A model generated the notes under the pieces. That model had not been told where the DNA came from. It saw only the letters and a list, made by a program, of their open reading frames with translations, and made no database searches. The position numbers and the translations under genes were made by a program. From assembly GCF_004345675.1 (NCBI RefSeq), contig NZ_SLWU01000019.1, positions 1-51,741 of the forward strand: DNA of 51,741 nt, in the 5' to 3' direction. This DNA comes from Caldanaerobacter subterraneus. GTDB lineage: Bacteria; Bacillota; Thermoanaerobacteria; Thermoanaerobacterales; Thermoanaerobacteraceae. This document shows, piece by piece, positions 1 through 8,283 of this stretch (position 1 is the first letter of the stretch; each line of letters starts with the position of its first letter).

Positions 1-7
1 ATAACAT
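1..7 (-). CDS. Possible start of next gene downstream of prs (partial)
   Basis: On the minus strand a purine-rich stretch (GAGGAGAGGAGAAGGA, within 10-27) precedes an ATG at 7-5, and the reading frame runs off the window. This looks like a ribosome binding site and start codon. In related Firmicutes prs is followed by ctc or pth (peptidyl-tRNA hydrolase). Only two codons are visible, so the identity is a guess from gene order. Confidence 0.3.
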
Positions 8-32
8 CTTCCTTCTCCTCTCCTCTTTTGCT

Positions 33-73
33 TCATAAAAAACAAGGAACCCTTCTCATAATAACGGGTTCCC
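33..73 (-). terminator. Rho-independent terminator of glmU-prs
   Basis: Perfect 7-bp inverted repeat GGAACCC (46-52) and GGGTTCC (66-72) with a 13-nt loop. Read on the minus strand it is followed by TTGTTTTTTATG, a classical U-tract. It lies 39 nt beyond the prs stop codon. Confidence 0.85.
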
Positions 74-111
74 GATATTTTGTCAACAGTCTGAAAGGCA
101 CATAAAGTGCC

Positions 112-1062
112 TTAAGTGAAAAGCTTGCTGACAGACATCCCTTCGTGTATTCTCAAAATTGCCTCTGCAAAAAGCGGCGCAACTGACCTTACTTTTATCT
201 TGTCAATTTTCTTCTCTTCAGGGAGAGGAATGGTATCGGTTATGACAACTTCCTTGATAGGAGATTCTTTAAGCCTTTCAATGGCAGGACCTGAAAGCAC
301 ACCATGTGTTGCACAGGCGTAAATCTCCACTGCTCCGTGGTCTAAAAGGGCTTCTGCCGCCTGTACAAGCGTTCCTGCAGTGTCAATTAGGTCGTCTACA
401 AGTATCGCTTTTTTACCCTTGACATCGCCAATTATATTCATAACCTCGGCTACATTTGCTTTTGGCCTTCTCTTGTCAATGATGGCCAGAGGAGCATTTA
501 ATTTTTCTGCAAAATACCTGGCCCTTGTCACACTTCCATGGTCAGGAGACACAACCACCACATCATCTCCCAATTCCTTATCCATGAAGTACTTGGCAAG
601 AATAGGCCCACCTAATAGATGGTCTACAGGAATGTTAAAATACCCTTGAATCTGAGGAGCGTGCAAGTCCATCGTGACTACTCTGTGGGCTCCTGCTGCT
701 GTGATGAGGTCAGCTACCAGTTTAGCAGTTATAGGGTCTCTAGCTTTTGCCTTCCTGTCCTGCCTTGCGTATCCGTAATAAGGTATGACTGCGTTAATCT
801 CAGCAGCTGAAGCTCTTTTGAAAGCGTCAATCATTATGAGAAGCTCCATCAAATTGTTGTTCACAGGAGCACAAGTCGACTGAATCACAAAAACGCTTGC
901 TCCCCTTACGCTCTCCCCTATTCTCACACTTATTTCTCCATCGCTAAATGTGCCAACTTCTGAATCTGCCAGTTTAAGACCCAAGTGTTCAGCTATTTCA
1001 CTGGCCAGCTTAGGATTTGAATTTCCCGTAAAAATCTTAAGTGAGTTAGTATACCTCGCCAT
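112..1062 (-). CDS. prs: Ribose-phosphate pyrophosphokinase (PRPP synthetase)
   Basis: Cytoplasmic enzyme making PRPP from ribose 5-phosphate and ATP, for purine, pyrimidine, His and Trp synthesis. At 316 aa it has the usual class I length. The N-terminal half carries the ATP/Mg motif around [11 protein letters not shown] (about residues 130-140). The PRPP-binding loop is [12 protein letters not shown] (about 220-231). ATG start; the SD sequence GGGAGG lies inside the last codons of glmU, 7 nt upstream, so the two genes are one operon and may be translationally coupled. glmU-prs adjacency is conserved in Firmicutes. No anomalies seen. Confidence 0.97.
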   Translation of the reverse strand: MARYTNSLKIFTGNSNPKLASEIAEHLGLKLADSEVGTFSDGEISVRIGESVRGASVFVIQSTCAPVNNNLMELLIMIDAFKRASAAEINAVIPYYGYARQDRKAKARDPITAKLVADLITAAGAHRVVTMDLHAPQIQGYFNIPVDHLLGGPILAKYFMDKELGDDVVVVSPDHGSVTRARYFAEKLNAPLAIIDKRRPKANVAEVMNIIGDVKGKKAILVDDLIDTAGTLVQAAEALLDHGAVEIYACATHGVLSGPAIERLKESPIKEVVITDTIPLPEEKKIDKIKVRSVAPLFAEAILRIHEGMSVSKLFT

Positions 1063-1069
1063 TTTTACA

Positions 1070-2443
1070 CTAAAGCCTCCCTTTTTTTATTCTTTCCTCT
1101 ACCCAGCCCTCTTTATTGGTCTGTCTGCTCCTCGCAATGGCGAGGGCTCCTTCAGGCACATCTTCTGTAATAGTAGACCCCGCAGCAATATACGCATTAT
1201 TGCCAATTTTCACAGGTGCTACAAGGTTGACATTGCAACCCACAAACACATTGTCTCCTATAATGGTCTTGTGCTTCTGCTTTCCGTCATAATTTACAGT
1301 GATCGAACCGCAACCCATGTTGACATTCTTCCCAAGCTCTGCATCTCCTACATAAGTGAGGTGAGGCACTTTGCTCCCCTCATCAATCACAGACTTCTTT
1401 ATCTCAACAAAATCGCCAATCTTGACATTATTTTTTATAACAGATTCAGGCCTTATGTGGGCGAAAGGCCCTATTTTAACATTGTTGCCCACACTTGATG
1501 AGAGCACTACCGAATACGTGACACTACATCCATTTCCAATGGTAGAGTCCACAATCCTCGAATTAGGCCCTATTTCACAGTCTTCCCCTATCTTAGTCTT
1601 ACCCTGCAGAATAGTTCCAGGCAAGATAACTGTATCCCGTCCAATTTCAACTTCTGCATCTATATAAGTGCTGTCTGGGTCTATTATCGTTACTCCATTT
1701 TCCATGTGCTTTTCATTTATTCTCCTTCTCATCACCTTTTCCGCAACAGAGAGCTGAACTCGGGAATTTACTCCTATTATCTCTTCTGACTCCCCAACTA
1801 CAGCACCAATTTTTCCTCCCATATTCCTTATAATCTCTACAGCATCTGTCAAATAGTATTCTCCTTGAGCGTTATCATTAGTTATCTCCTTTAAAGCAGC
1901 TCTCAATTTCGCGATATCCACAACGTACATCCCCGAATTTATCTCTTTTACTCTTTTTTCTTCTTCGCTTGCGTCCTTTTCTTCCACAATCTTTACAACG
2001 TTTCCACTTTCATCCCTTATTATCCTTCCATAGCCTGTAGGGTCGTCAAAAATAGAAGATAAAATAGTAACATCATTTCCTTCGCTGATGTGATACTCTA
2101 CAAGCTTTCTCAAGGTGTCAGAAGTGATAAGAGGAGTATCCCCTGTGAGTATTAAAACCATTCCCTCAAGAGGCAAAAACTCTTCTGCCATCATCACAGC
2201 ATGACCTGTTCCAAGCTGAACTTTCTGGTATGCGTACTTCACCTCATCCCCAAGCACTTCCTCTACCATTTCCCGGCCGTGCCCCACTACAACGATTACT
2301 TCCTTGCTGCCTGCTTTCTTACTAGCCTCCACTACCCATTTTACCATTGGCTTGCCACACACTTTGTGAACAACCTTTGGATACTTTGACTTCATTCGTT
2401 TCCCTAACCCAGCCGCCAGAATCACACTTACTAGCTCTTCCAC
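1070..2443 (-). CDS. glmU: Bifunctional GlmU: GlcN-1-P acetyltransferase / GlcNAc-1-P uridyltransferase
   Basis: Makes UDP-GlcNAc, the first committed precursor of peptidoglycan. The N-terminal Rossmann-type uridyltransferase domain shows the nucleotide-binding signature [11 protein letters not shown] followed by [14 protein letters not shown]. The C-terminal half (from about residue 250) is a left-handed beta-helix built of hexapeptide repeats carrying the acetyltransferase site. About 457 aa, normal for the family. A longer frame opens at GTG 2452, but that codon overlaps the likely SD AAGGTGG; the next GTG at 2443 sits 5 nt after it and is preferred. It has its own promoter behind the spoVG terminator, and prs follows. 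Confidence 0.96.
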   Translation of the reverse strand: MEELVSVILAAGLGKRMKSKYPKVVHKVCGKPMVKWVVEASKKAGSKEVIVVVGHGREMVEEVLGDEVKYAYQKVQLGTGHAVMMAEEFLPLEGMVLILTGDTPLITSDTLRKLVEYHISEGNDVTILSSIFDDPTGYGRIIRDESGNVVKIVEEKDASEEEKRVKEINSGMYVVDIAKLRAALKEITNDNAQGEYYLTDAVEIIRNMGGKIGAVVGESEEIIGVNSRVQLSVAEKVMRRRINEKHMENGVTIIDPDSTYIDAEVEIGRDTVILPGTILQGKTKIGEDCEIGPNSRIVDSTIGNGCSVTYSVVLSSSVGNNVKIGPFAHIRPESVIKNNVKIGDFVEIKKSVIDEGSKVPHLTYVGDAELGKNVNMGCGSITVNYDGKQKHKTIIGDNVFVGCNVNLVAPVKIGNNAYIAAGSTITEDVPEGALAIARSRQTNKEGWVEERIKKGRL

Positions 2444-2486
2444 TTTACCCACCTTCTATAAAAAATCTACTATTCCACCCTATACT

Positions 2487-2515
2487 ATTTTAACTATAAT
2501 TCCCGCAAAGTTCAA
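2487..2515 (-). promoter_or_regulatory. SigA-type promoter of glmU-prs
   Basis: On the minus strand, TTGAAC (-35, 2510-2515) and TAAAAT (-10, 2487-2492) are separated by exactly 17 bp. This lies just after the spoVG terminator and about 40 nt before the preferred glmU start. Confidence 0.7.
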
Positions 2516-2516
2516 C

Positions 2517-2547
2517 AAAAAAATAAAAAGGAGACAAGCTCCTTTTT
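2517..2547 (-). terminator. Rho-independent terminator of spoVG
   Basis: Inverted repeat AAAAAGGAG (2525-2533) and CTCCTTTTT (2539-2547), loop of 5. On the minus strand it runs into TTTTTATTTTTTTG. It overlaps the spoVG stop, so spoVG is probably monocistronic with limited read-through into glmU. Confidence 0.8.
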
Positions 2548-2821
2548 ATTCCTTGTTAGAATTGTTTCCTTTTGCTTTCTCGTATTCTTCAAGGATAGCC
2601 TTCTGCAACTTATTCCTCGTATCTGAGTTTATAGGGTGAGCGATATCTTTAAACTCCCCTTCAGGAGTTTTACGGCTAGGCATAGCAATAAACAAGCCAT
2701 TTTGCCCTTCTATAACTTTGATGTCGTGCACCACAAATTCGTTGTCAAAGGTCACAGAAACAACTGCTTTCATCCTGCCTTCGTCGTTTAATTTCCTCAC
2801 CCTTACGTCTGTAATCTTCAT
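2546..2821 (-). CDS. spoVG: SpoVG family RNA/DNA-binding regulator
   Basis: Small site-specific nucleic-acid-binding regulator of septation and sporulation. It begins [12 protein letters not shown] and continues with the family pattern [20 protein letters not shown]; about 91 aa, the usual size. A frame opening at GTG 2833 adds four residues, but AAGGTGGTG (2827-2835) is a better ribosome binding site for the ATG at 2821. It lies between purR and glmU as in Bacillus, although the yabJ gene often found between purR and spoVG is absent. Expression is probably tied to the sporulation sigma factor SigH through the promoter at 2944-2972. Confidence 0.96.
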   Translation of the reverse strand: MKITDVRVRKLNDEGRMKAVVSVTFDNEFVVHDIKVIEGQNGLFIAMPSRKTPEGEFKDIAHPINSDTRNKLQKAILEEYEKAKGNNSNKE

Positions 2822-2943
2822 TGAGTTCACCACCTTCCTGAAGCATGCACCTATGTTGAATTAGGAACTGCCCTGCTCGCTTCATTGACTGCTATCTTTT
2901 TCTTGCAATCTCCGCAAGAACCAGGCTTATTCCTCTCTTTAAT

Positions 2944-2972
2944 ATATTCGCCAAAAACTTAAAATTTCCTTC
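2944..2972 (-). promoter_or_regulatory. SigH-type promoter of spoVG
   Basis: Read on the minus strand, GAAGGAAAT (2964-2972), an 11-bp spacer, then GGCGAATAT (2944-2952). Both boxes match every defined position of the Bacillus SigH consensus RnAGGAwWW / RnnGAATww. Upstream sequence is very AT-rich, as at the B. subtilis spoVG promoter. It implies a leader of about 115 nt before the spoVG start. Confidence 0.75.
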
Positions 2973-2988
2973 ATGAAATAAAAAATTT

Positions 2989-3810
2989 TTATTTTAAAAT
3001 CCAGTCGCTTATCTCTATCTCTACAGTATTCTTATCTTCCTCCACATTTTTTAACACAAAAATAGAGATGTAATTGTCTATCAACTTCTCCCTAGGTTCC
3101 TCTGTCGCAATCATCACTCCTGCCCCCACAACATGAGCATCAAATTCTTCCATAAGCTCTGTCATCCCCTTTAAAGTGCCTCCTGCCTTCATAAAATCGT
3201 CCACCAAAAGGACTTTTGCTCCCTTGTCAAGAGCCCTTCTTGCCAACGACATAGACCTTATATGCCTTTGAGAGCCTGACACATAATTTATGGACACAAA
3301 TGATCCCTCTGTCACACGGCTGTCTTTCCTCACTATCACCAGTGGCACATTCAAAACCCTTGCGCACATGAGGGCAATAGGTATCCCTTTTGTCTCCACA
3401 GTAACAACAGCGTCAATCTCTTTTTCAATAAAGGGATACACTAAAACCTCAGCAATTTTACTCACAATGGGGGGAGAATAAATCAAATCAGCTGTGTACA
3501 GAAAACCCCCTGGAATTATCCTTGAAGGGTCTTTAAGCTTTTCACATACCTCTTTCACAAAAGGTACATAGCTTTTTAAACTTGAAACAGGGATATACTT
3601 GACTCCTCCGCCAGCCCCCGGAAAAGTCATCAATTTCCCCATATCAAATTTTTCTAATATCTCTTCTAAAATATCTATATCTTCTGAAGCCGAAGACTTA
3701 GCTATATTAAACATATCCATAAACTGCTCGAGGTTTACCAATTTGTTGGGATTGTCAGTAAAAAATTTGAGAAGAGCCACAAGCCTCTCATACCTTTTAT
3801 ACTTTTCCAT
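2989..3810 (-). CDS. purR: Pur operon repressor PurR (PRPP-sensing)
   Basis: Gram-positive PurR, unrelated to the LacI-type PurR of enterobacteria. About 273 aa. The N-terminal winged helix (about residues 1-75, YKRYERLVALLKFFTDNPNKL) binds DNA. The C-terminal phosphoribosyltransferase-like domain carries the PRPP loop VLLVDDFMKAGGTLKG and senses PRPP. In B. subtilis it represses purine synthesis genes when PRPP is low. The ATG at 3810 is preferred over the TTG at 3813 because GGAGG lies 7 nt upstream. Transcribed from a promoter overlapping that of divergent murC. Confidence 0.96.
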   Translation of the reverse strand: MEKYKRYERLVALLKFFTDNPNKLVNLEQFMDMFNIAKSSASEDIDILEEILEKFDMGKLMTFPGAGGGVKYIPVSSLKSYVPFVKEVCEKLKDPSRIIPGGFLYTADLIYSPPIVSKIAEVLVYPFIEKEIDAVVTVETKGIPIALMCARVLNVPLVIVRKDSRVTEGSFVSINYVSGSQRHIRSMSLARRALDKGAKVLLVDDFMKAGGTLKGMTELMEEFDAHVVGAGVMIATEEPREKLIDNYISIFVLKNVEEDKNTVEIEISDWILK

Positions 3811-3845
3811 CAACTTACCTCCAATTCACAAACTTTTATACTAAA

Positions 3846-3874
3846 ATTATATTTAAAAGTTCACTTTTCTGCAA
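3846..3874 (-). promoter_or_regulatory. SigA-type promoter of purR
   Basis: TTGCAG (-35, 3869-3874) and TATAAT (-10, 3846-3851) on the minus strand with 17-bp spacing. It interleaves with the plus-strand murC promoter. Confidence 0.75.
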
Positions 3875-3887
3875 CATGTGGTATAAT
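3860..3887 (+). promoter_or_regulatory. Candidate SigA promoter of murC
   Basis: TTCACT (3860-3865) and TATAAT (3882-3887), 16-bp spacing, plus strand. The -35 is imperfect. The two divergent promoters share bases 3860-3874, so polymerase can probably occupy only one at a time. Confidence 0.55.
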
Positions 3888-3978
3888 TTTTTTATAAAAC
3901 AGTGACAGCAAAAAGGTCTCCAGCATATTCTAACCATACGATGGCAATAATATGAAGTAGAAACGAGAGGTGCATTTT

Positions 3979-5361
3979 ATGGAAATAGATCTTGAAAAAT
4001 TTAAAAGAATTCATTTTATTGGAATTGGCGGTATAAGCATGAGCGGGTTAGCCCACATATTATTAAACGAAGGGCATATAGTAACAGGTTCAGACATAAA
4101 AAACTCCCACCTGATTGAAAGGCTAAAAAAAGAAGGTGCCAGGATAAACATCCCGCACATGGCAGAGAGTGTAATAGGATCCGACTTGGTGGTTTACACA
4201 GCTGCAATACACGATGACAATGTAGAATACCAAAAAGCAAGAGAACTGGGCATTCCTATCATAGACAGAGCCACACTTCTAGGCCTTATAATGAAAAAAT
4301 ACAAATTTGGTGTTGCTGTTGCAGGAAGCCATGGAAAAACCACCACAACCTCTCTCATTTCAGTAATACTTGACAGAGCAGGCTATGACCCAACGGTCTT
4401 GGTTGGAGGAGAAATAGATGCAATAGGCGGAAATGTGAGGGTAGGAAAAAGCGAATATTTCGTCACAGAAGCCTGTGAGTACACAGATAGCTTCCTCAAG
4501 TTTTATCCCTACATAGCTGTAATACTAAACGTAGACTCAGACCACTTGGACTACTTCAAAAACATTGACAATATAAAACAATCCTTCAGACAATTTGCAA
4601 GCCTTGTTCCTCTAGATGGCTTTGTAGTAGCCTGCAAAGACGATGCAAATACAATGCATGTGATAAAAGGCTTAGACAAAAACATCGTAACATACGGCAT
4701 TAACGAAGAAAGCGACTGGCAGGCAAAAGATATAATTTACGATGAAAAAGGCTGTGCAAGTTTTAATGCTTACTACAGAGGAAAATTTATGGGGCATTTT
4801 AAGCTCTCCATTCCTGGCAAGCACAATATATACAATGCCCTCGCTTCTCTTGCTGTAACTTACCTTCTAGGAGTTGACACAGAAAAGGCTAAAGAATATA
4901 TAAAAGAATTTAAAGGCACCCACAGAAGATTTGAAGTCAAAGGAGTAGTAAAAGGGGTTACAGTTGTAGATGATTACGCTCATCACCCTGCAGAAATACG
5001 TGCAACCCTTGAAACCGCGAAAAATTATCCTCACAAAAGGATAATAGCCATATTCCAGCCCCACACCTATTCAAGGACAAAAGCTTTGCTCTCTGACTTT
5101 GCAGAATCTTTTGATGCTGCTGACAAAATAATAATAACCGACATATATGCCGCAAGAGAAAAAGACACAGGAGAAGTATCTTCAAAAGATTTAGTAGATT
5201 TGATCTTCAAAAGAGGAAAGGACGTCCTTTATATAAAGGATTTTGACTCAATTGTAGAATATCTAAAAGAAAACACAGAAGAAGGTGACTTAGTCCTCAC
5301 AATAGGAGCTGGCAACATATACGAGGTAGGAGAAAAATTTCTAGAAGAAAACAAAAAATAA
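3979..5361 (+). CDS. murC: UDP-N-acetylmuramate--L-alanine ligase
   Basis: Cytoplasmic peptidoglycan enzyme adding L-Ala to UDP-MurNAc with ATP hydrolysis. About 460 aa, normal length. The N-terminal UDP-binding Rossmann fold starts HFIGIGGISMSGLAHIL. The central ATPase domain has the P-loop GSHGKTTTT (about residues 113-121). The C-terminal domain holds DDYAHHPAEIRATL, a Mur ligase signature. A GTG at 3970 would add three residues but overlaps the SD GAGAGGTG; the ATG at 3979 is preferred. Divergent from purR. Confidence 0.97.
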   Translation: MEIDLEKFKRIHFIGIGGISMSGLAHILLNEGHIVTGSDIKNSHLIERLKKEGARINIPHMAESVIGSDLVVYTAAIHDDNVEYQKARELGIPIIDRATLLGLIMKKYKFGVAVAGSHGKTTTTSLISVILDRAGYDPTVLVGGEIDAIGGNVRVGKSEYFVTEACEYTDSFLKFYPYIAVILNVDSDHLDYFKNIDNIKQSFRQFASLVPLDGFVVACKDDANTMHVIKGLDKNIVTYGINEESDWQAKDIIYDEKGCASFNAYYRGKFMGHFKLSIPGKHNIYNALASLAVTYLLGVDTEKAKEYIKEFKGTHRRFEVKGVVKGVTVVDDYAHHPAEIRATLETAKNYPHKRIIAIFQPHTYSRTKALLSDFAESFDAADKIIITDIYAAREKDTGEVSSKDLVDLIFKRGKDVLYIKDFDSIVEYLKENTEEGDLVLTIGAGNIYEVGEKFLEENKK

Positions 5362-5400
5362 AGGAGAAGATTTACTTCTTTGTATAAGTCTTCTCCTTTT
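5361..5400. terminator. Bidirectional terminator between murC and the HEPN gene
   Basis: AAGGAGAAGA (5361-5370) pairs with TCTTCTCCTT (5389-5398), followed on the plus strand by a short T-run. It separates two convergent genes and can serve both. Confidence 0.75.
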
Positions 5401-5790
5401 TCATTTAACTTGATCCAAAATAAATTCTTTAATTTTATTTGCCGCACTAAAAGCCTTTTCTGCTTCATTTTTTGTTATTTTTTCATTCACTTCATATAAT
5501 GGATATCTGACCTCGTTATAAAAAACAGTTAAAAATTTGCAATCATCAAAAAAATTCATGAAGCCCTCATCATACACGGCACACATTTTACATAAAACAG
5601 TCAAATCGTGTGTTTTTCTAATAGACGTTCCTTGATATATTAAGTAGCCTTTTAAATACTTCTCTGCTGCCTGTTGGCAATGAAAAGCTACCGTATCATA
5701 CATATCATCAAATTCTAAAAGAATCTTTGCTGCTTTTAAGTCTTGCTCTGCTTTCTTAAACCATTCTTGATAATATTTTTCCTCTGTCAT
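5401..5790 (-). CDS. HEPN domain protein (partner of MNT nucleotidyltransferase)
   Basis: About 129 aa, all-helical, with the HEPN-family layout: KKAEQDLKAAKILLE at the N-terminus, FHCQQAAEKYLKGYLI in the middle, and EVRYPLYE near the end, a PF05168-like pattern. The canonical RNase motif RX4-6H is not evident, so nuclease activity cannot be claimed. The ATG at 5790 is preferred (AGGGG 9 nt upstream) over an upstream frame extension. It overlaps the end of the MNT gene by 35 bp, the organisation of MNT/HEPN toxin-antitoxin pairs, in which the MNT partner can adenylylate the HEPN protein. Role here is inferred from pairing. Confidence 0.8.
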   Translation of the reverse strand: MTEEKYYQEWFKKAEQDLKAAKILLEFDDMYDTVAFHCQQAAEKYLKGYLIYQGTSIRKTHDLTVLCKMCAVYDEGFMNFFDDCKFLTVFYNEVRYPLYEVNEKITKNEAEKAFSAANKIKEFILDQVK

Positions 5791-6112
5791 ATAATACAAC
5801 CCCTTTAGTGTTAATAAGGTGGGCAAAACTTTGTTTGTGTTGCACGTGTTCTTCCCACTCTTCAGGGGTATAAACTACTACATCTATTGGAATATCGTGC
5901 TCTATTTCATATATCTTCATTTTCATTTCCCTTTTATTTTCTGTACTTATAATAATACACAAATCTATATCACTTTCTAAATTTTCTTCTCCTTCAGCGC
6001 AAGATCCAAATAAAATTATTCTTTCCGGGCTAAACCTCTTTACAATTTCATTTTTCAATTTTTCTATTTCTTTCTCATATATATCTAGATTTTCAGCCAG
6101 CTTTTTACTCAT
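5756..6112 (-). CDS. Minimal nucleotidyltransferase (MNT domain, MntA-like)
   Basis: 118 aa, one domain. It shows the polymerase-beta-like active site as FGSCAEGEENLESDIDLCII: a GS pair, then the two catalytic Asp in DID. Such proteins transfer AMP from ATP; in type VII modules they neutralise the neighbouring HEPN toxin. SD GAGGTG sits 8 nt before the ATG. It begins 12 nt after the LacI-family gene in the same direction, so the three genes may be co-transcribed. Confidence 0.85.
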   Translation of the reverse strand: MSKKLAENLDIYEKEIEKLKNEIVKRFSPERIILFGSCAEGEENLESDIDLCIIISTENKREMKMKIYEIEHDIPIDVVVYTPEEWEEHVQHKQSFAHLINTKGVVLYDRGKILSRMV

Positions 6113-6124
6113 AAAATTTCACCT

Positions 6125-7138
6125 CTATCTGGAAACACAAGATTTTCTCTCTATAAGCTTTACTGGCACAATTATATGGTCCGATTCAATCTCCTTTTGC
6201 TTTAACCTTGCAATTAGAAGTTCTGCTGATTTTATCCCCAGCTCAAAAGTGGATATATCTATCGTCGTGAGAGGTGGATTGGCAAAAGCAGACAAAGGAA
6301 TATTGTTAAAGCCTACTATAGAAATATCCTCCGGCACTCTAAATCCCTTGTCAATAGCAGCTCTTATCACGCCAAAAGCCATCACATCGTCTGTGACAAC
6401 TACTCCTGTGGGCTTTGCCCTCTCAAGTATTTTCATCATAGCCCTGTATCCGCCGTCTTCAGAAAATTCCTCCTGCTCCACCAGCTCCCTCTTAAAAGTC
6501 AACCCATTTTCTTCAAGAGCCAGCTTATAACCATCCAACCTATCCAAACTCACCACATACTCCAGCGAACCGCTTATAAAAGCAATTTCCCTGTGCCCAT
6601 GCTTTATCAAGTAATTTGTGGCAAGCTTGGAAGCACCTATATTGTCATTGTCAACCCAGTAAACACCTCTAGCATCAAGAGGTTTGCCTATCACCACAAA
6701 AGGAAATTTTTCATCCCTTAACCACGGTATCAGCTCATCTGTAGTTCTTGAGGACAAAAGAATTATCCCATCCACCCTTTTCCCTTTTACCATCCTGATA
6801 ACCGCTTCTTTTTCCTCTTCTTTATTCCCGGAGGTTGACAAAAGCAAATCATATTTTTCCCTGTGAGCTACAACACTTATACCCCTCATGACCTCAGGGA
6901 AAAAGGGGTTGGAAAAAGCTTCTTCTGTTGAACGGGGCATAATAAGCCCTAGAGTATTTGTCACCTTGCTGGCAAGGCTTCTGGCAATGGCATTTGGGTA
7001 GTACCCCAGTTCTTCCATTGCCTTCCAGACTCTTTCCTTTGTCTCCTTGCTAATGCGAGGGCTGTCCGCAATAACCCTGGAAACCGTAGAAGGCGCTACA
7101 TTAGCTCTTTTCGCTACATCCTTAATTGTAACATTCAT
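6125..7138 (-). CDS. LacI-family transcriptional repressor
   Basis: About 337 aa. The N-terminal helix-turn-helix MNVTIKDVAKRANVAPSTVSRVI (residues 1-23) is typical of LacI/GalR regulators, followed by a periplasmic-binding-protein-like effector domain ending KLIERKSCVSR. The effector is unknown. Of several starts, the ATG at 7138 is favoured: the SD AGGTGGTGAT (7143-7152) is suitably placed and the family nearly always begins with this HTH. A good promoter and an operator-like palindrome lie directly upstream, so autorepression is likely. No sugar-utilisation genes adjoin it, so its regulon is elsewhere, or it is purely local and covers the MNT/HEPN genes downstream. Confidence 0.92.
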   Translation of the reverse strand: MNVTIKDVAKRANVAPSTVSRVIADSPRISKETKERVWKAMEELGYYPNAIARSLASKVTNTLGLIMPRSTEEAFSNPFFPEVMRGISVVAHREKYDLLLSTSGNKEEEKEAVIRMVKGKRVDGIILLSSRTTDELIPWLRDEKFPFVVIGKPLDARGVYWVDNDNIGASKLATNYLIKHGHREIAFISGSLEYVVSLDRLDGYKLALEENGLTFKRELVEQEEFSEDGGYRAMMKILERAKPTGVVVTDDVMAFGVIRAAIDKGFRVPEDISIVGFNNIPLSAFANPPLTTIDISTFELGIKSAELLIARLKQKEIESDHIIVPVKLIERKSCVSR

Positions 7139-7155
7139 TCTCATCACCACCTATA

Positions 7156-7169
7156 TGAAACCGATTGCA
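7156..7169. promoter_or_regulatory. LacI-family / cre-like operator upstream of the repressor gene
   Basis: TGAAACCGATTGCA matches the cre consensus TGWNANCGNTNWCA at all but one defined position and has the central CG typical of LacI-family operators. It lies between the -10 (7185-7190) and the start codon (7138), a roadblock position. It could be bound by the repressor itself or by CcpA. Confidence 0.55.
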
Positions 7170-7184
7170 TCCGTATTTACTTAT

Positions 7185-7213
7185 ATTCTACCCTATTATC
7201 TCACAAAGGTCAA
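7185..7213 (-). promoter_or_regulatory. SigA promoter of the LacI-family gene
   Basis: TTGACC (7208-7213) and TAGAAT (7185-7190), 17-bp spacing, minus strand. The -35 lies seven bases beyond the stop end of the upstream CPBP protease gene. Confidence 0.75.
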
Positions 7214-7219
7214 CACCTT

Positions 7220-8122
7220 TTATTGGGCTATTTTTACCATTTGCCACGTGACTCTATACACAAATATTAAAATAGAAAAGAAAAAAGGCCAGTATAAAAA
7301 GACTTTTACATCCTCTTTTACCCCTGTACCTCCTCTTATCACATACGGTGTAGTCATAGCAGTAAGTCTTCTCAAAAGAGCATAAAGAATCATCCCTGAA
7401 AAAACTGCAATGACACCGTAGAATAAAACCGCCGAAAAAGGTATGCTTATTCTTTCCACACCTGATACATTAGCCATACCTGACTGAGAAATAAAGTAAG
7501 ACAAAATAGTTGAAATAGCATTATTTGTAAAATGCACTATCATTCCAGCAAATATAGAATCCGTCCTGTAAACCACATACCCCAGTATAGTTCCCAAAAA
7601 CAATATGCTTAAAAAATTTTGCACATTCAAATGAAGCATGGCAAATAAAATTGCTGTAATAACAACGCTCTTTATGGATCCTCTCATTTCAAAGCTTCTC
7701 ATTACAAGGCCTCTCATAAAAATTTCCTCACAGCAGGCTGCCACCAGCCCAAAAATTATTAATTGAATAATAAGTTCATTAAGGTCCTGAGCAGGAGGAA
7801 TCTGCATCACAGGAACTTTCCCCAGCTTTGAAAGAAAATAATTTGTCAGAACTGCCAGAAATCCTGACACACCCCAGGAAGCAACAGCAATGAGTACAAG
7901 AAGGAGGACAAATTCACTTTTTAAAGGATTTAACCTTAGCACATATTTTACATCATAGCGCTTAATTAAGAGATAAGCAATTACAGGAATTAACACAAAT
8001 AGAATTTCAGTAATCAATATCCCTATGTACAATGACGCTTTTTGAACCAGATATCCCAAAGTTATGAAAAGAACCATAACAGAAAAGTACAACTTGCCTA
8101 CCTCTTTTTCATCCGGCCTCAT
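7220..8122 (-). CDS. CPBP (CAAX/Abi) family intramembrane metalloprotease
   Basis: 300 aa polytopic membrane protein with about eight hydrophobic segments. It carries the family motifs: EExxxR in ACCEEIFMRGLVM (about residues 136-148), FxxxH in FAMLHLN, and a third His in VHFTNNAIST. These bind the catalytic metal in Rce1/CPBP proteases. Substrates of bacterial members are mostly unknown; some process peptides or confer immunity to them. ATG start preceded by GAGGAAGTGGTGG. Monocistronic as far as can be seen. Confidence 0.88.
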   Translation of the reverse strand: MRPDEKEVGKLYFSVMVLFITLGYLVQKASLYIGILITEILFVLIPVIAYLLIKRYDVKYVLRLNPLKSEFVLLLVLIAVASWGVSGFLAVLTNYFLSKLGKVPVMQIPPAQDLNELIIQLIIFGLVAACCEEIFMRGLVMRSFEMRGSIKSVVITAILFAMLHLNVQNFLSILFLGTILGYVVYRTDSIFAGMIVHFTNNAISTILSYFISQSGMANVSGVERISIPFSAVLFYGVIAVFSGMILYALLRRLTAMTTPYVIRGGTGVKEDVKVFLYWPFFFSILIFVYRVTWQMVKIAQ

Positions 8123-8224
8123 TCCACCACTTCCTCATATCTTTTCTACATGCCCTCATAAATTTTACCACAAAAAGAATATAAAAATAAGAATTAAATG
8201 TGAAGTTTTTGTGAATCCTAATAA

Positions 8225-8252
8225 TTGCAAAAATTTATCAATGTGCTATAAT
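8225..8252 (+). promoter_or_regulatory. SigA promoter of hsp20
   Basis: TTGCAA (8225-8230) and TATAAT (8247-8252) with 16-bp spacing, followed by GGAGGTGAT about 20 nt later. No CIRCE or other heat-shock operator was seen. Confidence 0.65.
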
Positions 8253-8283
8253 AAATAATAGAAAAATATGGAGGTGATGTAAA

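Noticed and set aside
950-1498. 182-codon plus-strand frame over prs/glmU
   Set aside because: Antisense to two strongly identified genes, no SD and no domain.
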